Assembly (NCBI GenBank): GCA_944381535.1 | Contig: CALWLN010000048.1 | Coordinates: 1-59,454 of the forward strand | DNA from: an uncultured Lachnospiraceae bacterium | GTDB lineage: Bacteria > Bacillota > Clostridia > Lachnospirales > Lachnospiraceae | Length of the DNA: 59,454 bases | Reading direction: 5' to 3' | Shown here: one piece after another, positions 36,055-45,766 of the stretch | Numbering within the stretch: position 1 is the stretch's first letter | How the letters are laid out: the number at the start of each line of letters is the position of its first letter | Made by a program: the position numbers and the translations under genes | The notes under the pieces: generated by a model | Databases searched by the model: none | What the model was told of the DNA's origin: nothing | Seen by the model: only the letters and a program-made list of their open reading frames with translations

Positions 36055-36839
36055 TGTTCCAACTCCTGCTTTAAAATGCGCATCCGGTATTCTTTAGGGG
36101 TATAACCTGTTATTTCCTTGAATATTCTGCAAAAATGTCTGGAACTTCCATAGCCCACTTTTCTGGCAATTTTCTCTATCGTAATATTTTCACCTAAAAG
36201 CTGAATACTTTTTTGAATCCGTAGATCCGTCAGGTATTCCGTAAAAGTACGCCCAGTGTACTGTTTAAAACAGCGACCAAAATAGGACGAATTCATAAAG
36301 CACGCATCCGCCACATTATCCCGTGAAATCGGTTCATTATAATGCTCCTTGAGATAGCGCAGTGCTGTTTCCATAGTAACAATACTATAATCATCCGACT
36401 CGTCTTTATTTTCTGATATCCTGTTTGGCCGTGTCTTAAAGCCCTTCTCTTTGCATAGTTGCTCATCCATCTGCTCCCGAATCTGAATCAGCACCTCTGA
36501 CAGTTTCTCATAATCAATCGGCTTTAGCTGGTAATCTGTAACACCATACTTGATTCCCTGCTGCGCATATTCAAATTCTCCGTAACCACTCAATAAAATC
36601 ACCTTGGCTGGGTTCTTGCTGAGATATATATTCCTCGCAAGAGCAAGGCCATCCATACACGGCATTTTTATATCCGTAATCACACAATCCACTGGATTTT
36701 TTTGAATATATTCCCAGGCTTGCTGCCCATCTCTAAAGCTGCCTGCTATTTCATAACCGCTCTGCTCCTCTTTGATAAAATCAGCAAGAATTTCACAGGT
36801 ATTAGGTTCATCATCTACCAGAATCAACCGATACATCAT
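36051..36839 (-). CDS. Short YesN-type response regulator (island)
   Basis: 262 residues, half the size of the regulator at 3768-5384, because the receiver connects almost directly to the AraC domain. The receiver has DDE at 9-11, Asp56 in ITDIKMP and Lys in QLKPID (about 107). The AraC domain runs from about 160 (SSYFGRCFKQYTGRTFTEYL, then GYGSSRHFCRIFKEITGYTPKEY). The two ATG codons at the start make the first residue uncertain by one. It is the likely binder of the 31-bp motif at 40592-40622 and 45679-45709. Confidence 0.92.
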   Translation of the reverse strand: MMYRLILVDDEPNTCEILADFIKEEQSGYEIAGSFRDGQQAWEYIQKNPVDCVITDIKMPCMDGLALARNIYLSKNPAKVILLSGYGEFEYAQQGIKYGVTDYQLKPIDYEKLSEVLIQIREQMDEQLCKEKGFKTRPNRISENKDESDDYSIVTMETALRYLKEHYNEPISRDNVADACFMNSSYFGRCFKQYTGRTFTEYLTDLRIQKSIQLLGENITIEKIARKVGYGSSRHFCRIFKEITGYTPKEYRMRILKQELEQ

Positions 36840-36877
36840 CTTGTCTTACCCTTTATTACTATATTTCTTATATCCAG

Positions 36878-36912
36878 CTGTCTGAGTCTGCTAAAGAAAC
36901 AGACTCAGACAG
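36878..36912 (-). terminator. Hairpin between the solute-binding protein and regulator genes
   Basis: Perfect 13-bp stem CTGTCTGAGTCTG / CAGACTCAGACAG with a 9-base loop. No strong T-run follows on the minus strand, so it may be a partial terminator or a processing/stabilising element that lowers expression of the regulator pair relative to the transporter. Confidence 0.6.
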
Positions 36913-36931
36913 TAAAATAAAGTCAGTCACA

Positions 36932-38539
36932 CTATTTACTTGCTAAAAATGCATCCACCTGTGTCTGCAATTCCGCAATAACATCATTAATACCCGCACT
37001 TTCCAGCTTACTCAAAAATTCCGTATAGGTAGCCTCCCAATCCTCAACATCCATGTAAAGAAGCTGTGAGCTATATTCTGTAACAATCGCATTAATCTGT
37101 CCCAGCTTACTGGATACCTTTGATGTATCAGGCGCAAATCCAATCAAATTAGATACAACACTTGTTTCAGGCAAAGTCTTGAACGCCCAATCATACATCT
37201 CCTGATCAAAAGACTGATTAATCCATGTCAATGCGGAATTGCCCAGAGAGAATTTATACATACCGTAAGAAGACTGTGCGTCCGCTTGACCGGAATCATA
37301 TTCCAATGTAGTAATTGTTCCGTCTTCGTTCTTGGTATAATGCTCTCCTTCCAGTCCGTAAACCAGCATATTCTGAAGTTCTTCGTTCGTATAAAGCAAT
37401 TCAATAACTCGAAGCGCATCTTCAGGATATTCTGATGTGGCACCTACAGTTGTCAAACCTGCCGCATAAGAATAACCTATATAATACTGATCTTCCGATA
37501 TCTGTGTCGGCATAAAATACAAATCTCTTCCCCAAGCCGCCAAACGCAACTCCGGGAAATTAGGTACATAGGCATTACCCCCAAAAGAAAGCCCATATAG
37601 CCCGTTGGCCTTTACATTGCCAGGATTATAGATATCATTCGTTGAGATATCTTCAGGTATATATCCGGCTTCTCTGTATTCACTCATAGCCTCCAGATAT
37701 TCTCTCACCTGATCTGTTTCCCAAATGTTCAAAAGCTGGCTGTTCTCATCAGAAATCGCAAAATAAATCGGACCGGTCAACTGCTCATAACCTCTGGTTT
37801 GAACCGTAAGTGCGTTTCCCGAACCATTCACAAACAGATTATCCGCACCGCCTGCTTTCGCTCTTTCGACAAATTCACCAAGTACATCATATACTACCGG
37901 ATTGAAAAACTCCTCTGCCTGTATCAATTCATTGACTTTGTCAATGTCCAGCTCATATTGATCCGCAATTTCTTTATCAATGGTTATCGCCTGATTTGCA
38001 TAGTTACACTGCTGCCAGTTAGGAAAACCATATGTCTTTCCGTTCATTACGCCCCAATCATAGGCAAAATCAGGAAGCGCAGACATTAAGTCAGGATAAT
38101 CGTCCAGATACTCCGTAACGTCCATATAAGATCCATTTGCCATTTCGGTCTGATATGCCGTTCCAAAGGTACCAATAATATCAATCGGATCTCCACCTGT
38201 CTGTGCCAAAGCCAAATGGGTTGCATAATCCGCCTGATTTGATACATGAAACTCCACGCTGATCCACGGATAGATTTCCTGTATCAGCTTATTCACTTCT
38301 TCATAGACCTTATCCGCATCTTCCTGATCTGCGAAACCAGCTATGTAATAATGCAATGTTACAGGTTCATGTTTTTCTTCATTCTCAGCAGTATTTTCCT
38401 CTGCTCCATCATCGTCTTTAACATCACCGTCTGCGCCAGTACCGTTCTCCGATACTTCGCCATCCGGTGAACCACCACAGCCAATCACCGCTCCAATCAT
38501 CATTACTGCTACCAATAGAGACACAATTTTTTTCTTCAT
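36932..38539 (-). CDS. Sugar ABC transporter solute-binding lipoprotein
   Basis: 535 residues. A lipoprotein signal peptide with lipobox VIGC and Cys21 is followed by an acidic, low-complexity linker (about 25-55). The family-1/LplA-type binding protein has VTLHYYIAGFADQEDADKVYEEVN as the first strand-helix, QTGGDPIDIIGTFGTAYQ and a C-terminal helix ending AFLASK. It delivers oligosaccharides to the two permeases encoded upstream. The gene lies 82 bases after permease 2, separated by a small hairpin, a usual arrangement that allows higher production of the binding protein. SD GAAGGAG precedes the ATG. Confidence 0.92.
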   Translation of the reverse strand: MKKKIVSLLVAVMMIGAVIGCGGSPDGEVSENGTGADGDVKDDDGAEENTAENEEKHEPVTLHYYIAGFADQEDADKVYEEVNKLIQEIYPWISVEFHVSNQADYATHLALAQTGGDPIDIIGTFGTAYQTEMANGSYMDVTEYLDDYPDLMSALPDFAYDWGVMNGKTYGFPNWQQCNYANQAITIDKEIADQYELDIDKVNELIQAEEFFNPVVYDVLGEFVERAKAGGADNLFVNGSGNALTVQTRGYEQLTGPIYFAISDENSQLLNIWETDQVREYLEAMSEYREAGYIPEDISTNDIYNPGNVKANGLYGLSFGGNAYVPNFPELRLAAWGRDLYFMPTQISEDQYYIGYSYAAGLTTVGATSEYPEDALRVIELLYTNEELQNMLVYGLEGEHYTKNEDGTITTLEYDSGQADAQSSYGMYKFSLGNSALTWINQSFDQEMYDWAFKTLPETSVVSNLIGFAPDTSKVSSKLGQINAIVTEYSSQLLYMDVEDWEATYTEFLSKLESAGINDVIAELQTQVDAFLASK

Positions 38540-38569
38540 TCTTTTTCTCCTTCTCTTTACTTTTTTATT

Positions 38570-38589
38570 TTAAGCGAATTCTCGCTTAA
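38570..38589 (-). other. Intergenic hairpin before the solute-binding protein gene
   Basis: Palindrome TTAAGCGA-ATTC-TCGCTTAA. No T-run; a stabilising or attenuating hairpin is more likely than a full terminator. Confidence 0.4.
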
Positions 38590-38620
38590 TTACAACTATT
38601 GCGCTGAAAGCTTTATACAA

Positions 38621-39535
38621 TCATCCCTTAACCGCGCCGACCAGCATACCTTTCGTAAAATATTTTTGAAACCACGGGAATACCACCAATATAGGTCCGC
38701 CAGCTATCAGTGCCATTGCAAAACGCATGGGTTCTGTAGATATGGCCTCCTCAAAATTCGCCGCCAATCCGGAAGCATTCTCCATCATACGTTTTAGTTC
38801 TTCTGCTTCTCTGAGCATTGTCTGTAACAAATATTGAAGGGAATAAAGTTCTCCATCCCTGATGTATACCAATGTTGTATTCCAATCGTTCCATTTTGAA
38901 ACTAGCGTCAGAAATCCAATTGTGGCATAACACGGTTTCGCCATAGGTACAACAATACTTATGAATGTGCGAAACTCACCCGCCCCGTCAATTTTTGCCG
39001 CTTCAAACAATTCCATTGGTAATCCATTATAAAACGTCTTAACAATCATAACATTCCATGCGCTGACCGCTCCTGGAAGTACATACACCCAAAAGTTATT
39101 ACCCAGCCCCAGAATTTTTGTATTGGTCAGATATCCGGGTATCATTCCCGCACTGAACAACATCGTAAAAAACACAAACCAGATTAGCCCTTTCCTATGC
39201 GTAAAGTAACTTTTAGACATGGGATAAGCGATTGTCGCCTGCAATACCACCGCAAGGACCGTATGTAGCAGCGAAAATGCTATTGTAACCTTATACGCCT
39301 GCAAGATCGTACTCATATCCCTGAAAATAATCTTATATGCCGTAAAATCAATCTTATCAGGAAATATTTTAAATCCTTCTGATAATACGCTTTGTGAATT
39401 ACTTAAGGAAATTGTAATTACCATCATAAAAGGCAGGATATAGCATGCGCAGATTGCAATAAATATTAAATGCAGAATCCCCTGTGACACATTAAATTTT
39501 TTAGACGGCCTCAAAACCTTATTGCCTGTTTTCAT
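38621..39535 (-). CDS. Sugar ABC transporter permease, LplC/YtcP-like
   Basis: 304 residues, six predicted membrane segments. The coupling motif EAAKIDGAGEFRTF (about 195) contacts the ATPase. It has the long extracytoplasmic C-terminal region with IRDGELYSLQYLLQ and the ending PWFQKYFTKGMLVGAVKG typical of LplC/YtcP/CUT1 permeases. TAGGAGG precedes the ATG. It forms the channel with the permease encoded 14 bases upstream. No ATPase gene is in the window, so a shared MsmK-type ATPase from elsewhere is expected. Confidence 0.92.
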   Translation of the reverse strand: MKTGNKVLRPSKKFNVSQGILHLIFIAICACYILPFMMVITISLSNSQSVLSEGFKIFPDKIDFTAYKIIFRDMSTILQAYKVTIAFSLLHTVLAVVLQATIAYPMSKSYFTHRKGLIWFVFFTMLFSAGMIPGYLTNTKILGLGNNFWVYVLPGAVSAWNVMIVKTFYNGLPMELFEAAKIDGAGEFRTFISIVVPMAKPCYATIGFLTLVSKWNDWNTTLVYIRDGELYSLQYLLQTMLREAEELKRMMENASGLAANFEEAISTEPMRFAMALIAGGPILVVFPWFQKYFTKGMLVGAVKG

Positions 39536-39549
39536 TCCGTGTACACCTC

Positions 39550-40473
39550 CTAAAACAATGAATTTTCCGGGCTGATTTTTCTAACCACCATATTACTAAG
39601 GATTACCATACAACACCCAGCCGCTGACTGGAACACTCCCACAGCCGCAGAAGGCCCAAAGTTTCCGCTTGCCAGGCCACGATATACGTAAGTCGGAATA
39701 ATGTCTGTGGTGGGATAAAGTACTCCCTGATCCATAGGTACCTGGTAAAATAAACCAAAATCACCATTAAAAATTTTACCGATTGCAAGTATCATCAGAA
39801 CGGATATGACTGAATACAAATGAGGTATATATACATTCCAAATTACCTGTCTGCGGTTGGCACCATCAATTCTTGCAGCTTCCACCAGACTGGTATCCAG
39901 ACTTGACAAGCTTGATAAATACATAATGCTTCCCATCCCCACCGAGCTCCAGATATGCACTACCGTCAATATAACCGGCCAATAGCCCGGACTATTGTAG
40001 AACATTATCTTATCGAATCTCAGATTTGTGAGCAAGGTATTAATGACACCCTGCGAAGATAACAAACCATATGCGATATATGCCACAAGGACCATGGAAA
40101 GAAAACGTGGCAGAATCATTATGGTATTATAAACTTTTCGTCCCACTGCGTTTTTCAGGTTGTACAATGCAATTGCAATTGCTAGTCCGAAAATTACGTC
40201 TACCACAATAAACATCAAGCTGTATCCAACTGTGTTTCGGAGCGTACGACCGGCATCGATGGATGTAAAAAAGAATTCAAAATTATCCATTCCATTCCAT
40301 TCGCTTCCAAAAATACCTTTGATTGGGACATAATTCTTAAAAGCAATCACCAATCCGAACATGGGCAGATAACTAAATAGCAACAAAAATATAATACCCG
40401 GCAATGCCATGAGCCATAATATCCGATTGTCCCTGCGATGAGGACTGCGCCTTGTTCTCACTTTGTTTGCCAT
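39550..40473 (-). CDS. Sugar ABC transporter permease, LplB-like
   Basis: About 307 residues and six predicted membrane segments. The N-terminal cytoplasmic stretch is basic (RTRRSPHRRDNR), followed by MALPGIIFLLLFSYLPMFG. The EAA motif is EAARIDGANRRQVIW (about 205). It ends with VVRKISPENSLF, typical of LplB/YteP. The start was taken as the ATG at 40473 because TAGGAGG is eight bases ahead; the GTG six bases upstream would be too close. First gene of the transporter operon, preceded by the 31-bp motif. Confidence 0.92.
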   Translation of the reverse strand: MANKVRTRRSPHRRDNRILWLMALPGIIFLLLFSYLPMFGLVIAFKNYVPIKGIFGSEWNGMDNFEFFFTSIDAGRTLRNTVGYSLMFIVVDVIFGLAIAIALYNLKNAVGRKVYNTIMILPRFLSMVLVAYIAYGLLSSQGVINTLLTNLRFDKIMFYNSPGYWPVILTVVHIWSSVGMGSIMYLSSLSSLDTSLVEAARIDGANRRQVIWNVYIPHLYSVISVLMILAIGKIFNGDFGLFYQVPMDQGVLYPTTDIIPTYVYRGLASGNFGPSAAVGVFQSAAGCCMVILSNMVVRKISPENSLF

Positions 40474-40561
40474 TTTCACAACCTCCTATATATCGTCAAC
40501 GTTTCTGCTATTGCAAATAAACTTATGTTCTTATCTTGTAAAGACATTTTTGTTTATATAA

Positions 40562-40622
40562 ATCTTACTAACCTTTAGCAAAAATGGAAACAGACATTTT
40601 GGTGTATTATGGACAATTTGGT
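40562..40622 (-). promoter_or_regulatory. Transporter promoter with 31-bp island motif, copy 1
   Basis: The 31-bp motif (40592-40622) reads ACCAAATTGTCC ... AAATGTCT on the minus strand. After 24 bases comes a TAAGAT -10 (40562-40567). Most positions are shared with copy 2 at 45679-45709, with the same spacing to its -10. The rest of the 40474-40700 gap holds nothing else recognisable. Confidence 0.6.
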
Positions 40623-40700
40623 ACTATTCTTTCATGTATCTTTCCGTCATTTTGTCGTTCTTTTCAAATATCACATGTGCATTTGAAATAAATGTGCCAT

Positions 40701-43700
40701 TTATTTTTTCTTCTGCTTGACGATAAATATCAATAACAAAACTACCGTCAGAATCATAATAATGAAAAGAATACTCCACCATATGCTTTCTTTCGCCTTA
40801 GTGTCTTTACTCCGCAACTCACTGTTAGGAATATCCGTATTCTGCTCCGTATCATCTGTAGCATCCGTATTCCGCTCCATACCATCTGCGCTATCCATAT
40901 TCTGCTCCGTACTATCCGCAGTATCCATATTCTGCTCCGTACCATCCATGGTATCCATATCCTGGGTTGCCCCATCAGGGACATCTGCACTTTGCGCCAC
41001 GCCATCTGAAATGTCAGTTCTCTGTACTGTGCCGTCAGAACTTTCTATCTGATTTAACACGTTGCTCTCCCCATTCGCCTGGTGTATTACGGCTCCATTT
41101 TCAGTGGTATTTCCGTAACCATTTTCCGATTCACCCTTCACGTTGTCCGGTACGGGTACATCAGTCAGATTACTGTCAGAACCCTCCTCCGTAATGCCTT
41201 TCAAAATGTATGTCTTCGCCGCATTTGCTTTCGCAACTACATATGGCTTTCCATCATCATCTCTCTGATAATCATTATTCTGGATATAAAACTCAATCTT
41301 ATCACCAGCCTTTGGCGTTCCATTTTCAATATGAGTATCTTTTGTAAGAGGCAATACCATCTCTACTACATAACCGTTAACAGGCTGCTCTGCGGTAGAG
41401 GCCATCTGCCCTGCTTTAGGATTCTTAATTTCAAGCCCTTCAATAATCTTACCGTTATAAGTAAATGCCGTTGCATACGGCAAATCATGTTCGACTAAAT
41501 CTACATCGTCATTGCCAAAACGCCGAATACCAAATGCGTCTACCGCAAATTTTGTCATTTTTGTCCCGGACCGGAGCGAAGTTCTAAGATAAGTTTCCAC
41601 TGCGTCTGTTTCCCAGAGAACCCCATGTGTTCCGGATTCACAATTTGAAGCAATAAAATCAATCCCCCGGCTCATGACCGTAGACTCCTCCACATAAATA
41701 TAGCAATATAGATACTGTTCGTCCCACAACATGCAACTATAGCCTGTTACATCAGATTCAGCACCTGTATTCGGATAAAACACAGAGCCAAAATATGTTC
41801 TACTGCTATTTAAATATGCTTCATCCATAACCCCATCGATTACAGGCGTTCCGTATGCAATTTCATTTTCTTCAGAATAAACAGTCCTAACCGTAAATGC
41901 ACGTGGATACAATTCCGTGCGCTCCGTGGTATCTTTCACCAGAAAACCGACCACACAGTCCTGTGAATCCACTACTTCATTCAAATCTGCTATCTCAAAT
42001 GTAGCGGTCACAACAATAATTTCTCCAGAAGTCAGCGTTATGTCTTCTCTAGAAAATACACAGGTAACACCCTTCGGCAGTTCGTCCAGCAAGGAAATTG
42101 TAAAGGTTCTAGTTCCGTTGGAGTTATTTGTTAATTCTATATTCATCTCTGTAGGTACCGTCTGGCCTCTGTAAACTGCATAATGGATGGTATTGTCTGT
42201 AATTCGCAGTTCCATATCCATAGGTTTTTCAATCCCTTTATAAGCCTCCTGCAGACCTGCGCCCTCCATAATCGCAAGCGCTTCCTCATTAAACTCACTT
42301 CGGTCGGTGAATACCGTATTATTTCGCAACGTAATATTTCTATCGCTTGTGGCTGATGTAAAAATCATGCTAATGGTTGTATAATTATTTTCCGCCAAAA
42401 TATTGTGCGTATTTTGTGCCGTAACATCATCCTGGAAGAACATCGGTCCTTTTGTAGACTTCACGCCGTCAACAACATTACTGTATGTTTTCCAATTAGA
42501 CGCAGCTCCATCGTGATAAATACCTGTGTTGGATGTATTATGCGCTCCTGATCTGATATAGTTATGATGGATTTCATTAAAGTACTCTGTATTTGTAATA
42601 AAATCATTGGCACCACAAACATAAATAGCACCGCCATCATTAATCTTATACATATAATCTTCAATAAAATTGTAGGCAATATCTACATTAAGGAGATTTT
42701 TATTATCCGTACTGGATACAGCAAACCCCCAGCCTGCAGAAATACCGCTGTAAGGCACATGAACAATGGTATTATACCGGATTGTCAGGTTCTCAGATTT
42801 TGCCACTGAAATTGCCGGTGAACAGCTTACCAACAAACCATTATTCGTAATATAGTTATTGTTAATGACTACATCTTCACATGCCCCAAGAAGTCCATAC
42901 TGATTCCAGGCAAGCTGATATTGCCCCACCTTTATGCCCACCATGGCAATATTTCTAATACTGTTTCCGGTTATCTGTATATCCTTGATACCATAATCAA
43001 AGACCATTGCAGAACCGCCCAATTCTTCAAATGTACAGTTCTGTACACGGATACCCTCCGCTGTATCTCCATGAATGGCTGCACATGGCACATTGATAAT
43101 ACGACTGTAACCGTCTATAAATAACGTACAGCCAAATTGTGTTATCAAACCATTTTCTGTAATGTAATTTGCTGTGGTACCTGTAAAGGAAATACCGTCA
43201 AAAGTTATATTTGATGTATTCTGAATGTCAATCAGGATATCCAGCGTCGCATACTCTATCTGCACATCAGTCATATCCTGACCTTCATATGGATAATAAT
43301 AAATGATACCATTGGTTTGATCATAATAAAATTCGCCGGGAGTATCCAGGAAATTAATATGGTTCTGTAGCCAGTATACACGTCCTGCCAAAGATCGTTT
43401 TGTATCATCATTTTTATAAAAATCCTGCCACTCATCTTCATCTATTGTAATTTCTATCTCGCCATCCAATTTTTCACCGGTAATGGACCCAATATGAAAT
43501 ATCTGGCTCTTCCACTCAACAAGCTGTCCAATCTCAAGATTGCCAAGATTATCATTTTCAATATTTCCAAGCACTTCTGGAGAGATGTACAGCAAATTAT
43601 CACAATCCGTCACTTTCAAACCGCTATATGTGGAATTTGCATATGTATGCTTAAACGTAAAATCTTCTGTTCTTGCAATTTCTGCTCGTTCGCCATCTAC

Positions 43701-45599
43701 AATCAAATCGCGGAACTGCGGCCATACCTGATCACCTTCCAAAGAAACTTTAGCACTGTCAGGCAACTGATAACTATAGTACCCCTTACCGTTGACCTGT
43801 GTAAAGGCACCTGTTTCAATGAGTTTTCCACTGGTAATAACAGGTATCTCATCCTTATAATTTTTAAAACATACACTGCCCATAGAAGCTAACGATTCCC
43901 CTAATATAAAAGTTTCATCCAGTCTGTATGTACCCCCCATCAGATAAACCGTAATATTGGCATTTGGAGTTGTTTCTAAAAGATTTTCCATTTTTATCTT
44001 TGCCTGCTCCAGCGTTTTGAAGGGGCTGAATTCCGTACCGTCTCCCTGTTCCTTTGCAGTTGGATTTACATAAATTGCATCTACATCAACCGTTTTTATT
44101 ACTTCATACGTAGCTTCTATTTTTGTATCTTCATTCAAAATAAACTCATAAGAATCGGAAACTTCATCCACTCTTGAGCCATTCACAAGTAATTCTGTTA
44201 CGCCGTACCATTGCGCGCTTGGAATAAATGTCACTTTTATATTACTTCCCTTTTCCAGAAGAGAATCTGTGCCCGTTTCTATATAATTAGTACCTCCTGT
44301 TTCATCCGCTGCCACGCTTACGGAACCTCGAAGTTCAGAATTAACAGTCACAGTCAGTCTTGTCAGCAAGCCCGTCACGAAATCCTCTGATAATACCGGC
44401 GTACTGCCATCCACTACTTTCCATTCCAATAATCCGTTGCAGACTTTATCCGCCACAAGTTGATTTGCATTACCGTTCAGGTTATTCACAAAAACTGCCG
44501 CCTGCATATCTTCCAGTTCCATGGAACTTTCACCCATGCATGTTTTTACAAATGATATTCTTTCTGTCTTTACCGCTGTTCCTGACAATCCATACAGATA
44601 AGATGAATTGGTCCAGTTCCCTCCCATGTCATTCGCAATACTGGCTATTGTTGTAGTTCCTTTTCCATTACTGGTGCTGGTGCTGATAATTTCCATAGCC
44701 CCTGTATTATAACAATTATGCATTGCTACCACATTCGGCGTATTACTGTCTATTATGCCGCCTACAATACCTGCCGCTCTTGGTCTGTCCGCACCTTCCG
44801 CAACTCCCGATTTTACATCAGCGGTATTGTAGCAGTGTACGACAGATACCGTAGCTGTAGCACCTGCTGCGGCATCTACAGCACCTATAACGCCGCCCGC
44901 TCTGGCATAATGCTCTTCACTGTATCCACTTACTGTCGCATAATTACCACAGTTGATAATCAGGACGTTCTGGTTAATACCTCTTACCCTTCCGGCAATA
45001 CCTCCCACATTTAACATTCTTCTGGACGATGCATGAATGGATCCACTAATAACACAATTCTTAATACTGCCGGTGGTATAGCCTGCCACAGCACCTGCCA
45101 TATGCTCCAATGTTTCAGAAGTATAATTCGTATAAATATTTACCGTTAATATAAGATTCTCAATCACAGAACTTGATTTCAAATATCCAAACACCCCCGC
45201 ATATTGCACATCTGCCGGATTTTCTTCCGTACCAATCCATACACCTGTAATACTATAACCATCGCCATCAAAATGACCTCCAAAAGAACTGATTGGCACC
45301 CACTCATGTGCCGCCAAGTCAATATTCTCTGCCAACTTAATACAACAGTCGCTATAGTTCTGCGCATTTTTTGCAAAAAATGCCATCTGTTCCGCACTGC
45401 TGATTACATAAGGGTCTGCCTTCGTACCAGTTCCGCTTTCGAAACTACTCGAAGCGTAATCCATCCAACTGGTATTATCCTCTGTGTTTAAGCCTGAGGC
45501 GTTTAACATTTTACTTTCGCTTGCACATACAGTCAAACAAATTAGCAATATCATTACCGAAATTGTCAATCTACCAAAATAGTTTCTTGCTTTCTCCAT
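40701..45599 (-). CDS. Giant membrane-anchored beta-helix surface protein
   Basis: 1,632 residues. A signal peptide (1-27) is followed by GLUG-like repeats (about 75-330; for example GVFGYLKSSSVIENLIL, GAVAGYTTGSIKNCVISG) and an Ig/InlB-like beta domain (about 410-495). A parallel beta-helix spans about 500-1150, opening with IYVNPTAKEQGDGTEFSPFKT and containing coils such as NVTFDGISFTG-type turns. A NEW3-like stretch and a CBM9/DOMON-like domain (about 1255-1450; GTPVIDGVMDEAYLNSS) follow, then a seven-unit 10-residue repeat stalk, a membrane helix (about 1605-1627) and KQKKK. It probably binds or cleaves the glycan outside the cell. It lacks LPXTG, so it is held by the helix, not sortase. 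It has its own promoter with motif copy 2; the transporter operon starts downstream. Confidence 0.88.
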   Translation of the reverse strand: MEKARNYFGRLTISVMILLICLTVCASESKMLNASGLNTEDNTSWMDYASSSFESGTGTKADPYVISSAEQMAFFAKNAQNYSDCCIKLAENIDLAAHEWVPISSFGGHFDGDGYSITGVWIGTEENPADVQYAGVFGYLKSSSVIENLILTVNIYTNYTSETLEHMAGAVAGYTTGSIKNCVISGSIHASSRRMLNVGGIAGRVRGINQNVLIINCGNYATVSGYSEEHYARAGGVIGAVDAAAGATATVSVVHCYNTADVKSGVAEGADRPRAAGIVGGIIDSNTPNVVAMHNCYNTGAMEIISTSTSNGKGTTTIASIANDMGGNWTNSSYLYGLSGTAVKTERISFVKTCMGESSMELEDMQAAVFVNNLNGNANQLVADKVCNGLLEWKVVDGSTPVLSEDFVTGLLTRLTVTVNSELRGSVSVAADETGGTNYIETGTDSLLEKGSNIKVTFIPSAQWYGVTELLVNGSRVDEVSDSYEFILNEDTKIEATYEVIKTVDVDAIYVNPTAKEQGDGTEFSPFKTLEQAKIKMENLLETTPNANITVYLMGGTYRLDETFILGESLASMGSVCFKNYKDEIPVITSGKLIETGAFTQVNGKGYYSYQLPDSAKVSLEGDQVWPQFRDLIVDGERAEIARTEDFTFKHTYANSTYSGLKVTDCDNLLYISPEVLGNIENDNLGNLEIGQLVEWKSQIFHIGSITGEKLDGEIEITIDEDEWQDFYKNDDTKRSLAGRVYWLQNHINFLDTPGEFYYDQTNGIIYYYPYEGQDMTDVQIEYATLDILIDIQNTSNITFDGISFTGTTANYITENGLITQFGCTLFIDGYSRIINVPCAAIHGDTAEGIRVQNCTFEELGGSAMVFDYGIKDIQITGNSIRNIAMVGIKVGQYQLAWNQYGLLGACEDVVINNNYITNNGLLVSCSPAISVAKSENLTIRYNTIVHVPYSGISAGWGFAVSSTDNKNLLNVDIAYNFIEDYMYKINDGGAIYVCGANDFITNTEYFNEIHHNYIRSGAHNTSNTGIYHDGAASNWKTYSNVVDGVKSTKGPMFFQDDVTAQNTHNILAENNYTTISMIFTSATSDRNITLRNNTVFTDRSEFNEEALAIMEGAGLQEAYKGIEKPMDMELRITDNTIHYAVYRGQTVPTEMNIELTNNSNGTRTFTISLLDELPKGVTCVFSREDITLTSGEIIVVTATFEIADLNEVVDSQDCVVGFLVKDTTERTELYPRAFTVRTVYSEENEIAYGTPVIDGVMDEAYLNSSRTYFGSVFYPNTGAESDVTGYSCMLWDEQYLYCYIYVEESTVMSRGIDFIASNCESGTHGVLWETDAVETYLRTSLRSGTKMTKFAVDAFGIRRFGNDDVDLVEHDLPYATAFTYNGKIIEGLEIKNPKAGQMASTAEQPVNGYVVEMVLPLTKDTHIENGTPKAGDKIEFYIQNNDYQRDDDGKPYVVAKANAAKTYILKGITEEGSDSNLTDVPVPDNVKGESENGYGNTTENGAVIHQANGESNVLNQIESSDGTVQRTDISDGVAQSADVPDGATQDMDTMDGTEQNMDTADSTEQNMDSADGMERNTDATDDTEQNTDIPNSELRSKDTKAKESIWWSILFIIMILTVVLLLIFIVKQKKK
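40806..41015 (-). repeat. Seven 30-bp coding repeats in the surface-protein stalk
   Basis: Exactly seven units of 30 bases encode Asp-initiated decapeptides of the type DTADSTEQNM. Central units are nearly alike and the outer ones are degenerate. Stop-free and in frame throughout; length variation between strains is likely. Confidence 0.92.
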
Positions 45600-45647
45600 T
45601 CTTTTCTCCTCCTTGCATAATATAAAAATTTATTTTGTCACATGCAC

Positions 45648-45709
45648 ATAATAAACGACAAAAACGCAAATTGAAAATAGACATTTCAGTACATTTTGGA
45701 CAAATTAGT
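45648..45709 (-). promoter_or_regulatory. Surface-protein promoter with 31-bp island motif, copy 2
   Basis: Motif at 45679-45709 (minus strand ACTAATTTGTCC ... AAATGTCT), 25 bases, then a TATTAT -10 (45648-45653). SD CAAGGAGG lies just ahead of the ATG at 45599. Confidence 0.6.
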
Positions 45710-45766
45710 GGTTTTGAAGTGGACAAGCTAGTAAAATCCTGCGTTTTACATCCAGCCATGAGTTGA

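Noticed and set aside
40806-41015. Seven 30-bp repeats considered as a CRISPR array
   Set aside because: There are no unique spacers; units are contiguous, stop-free and continue the reading frame of the surface protein, so it is a coding repeat.
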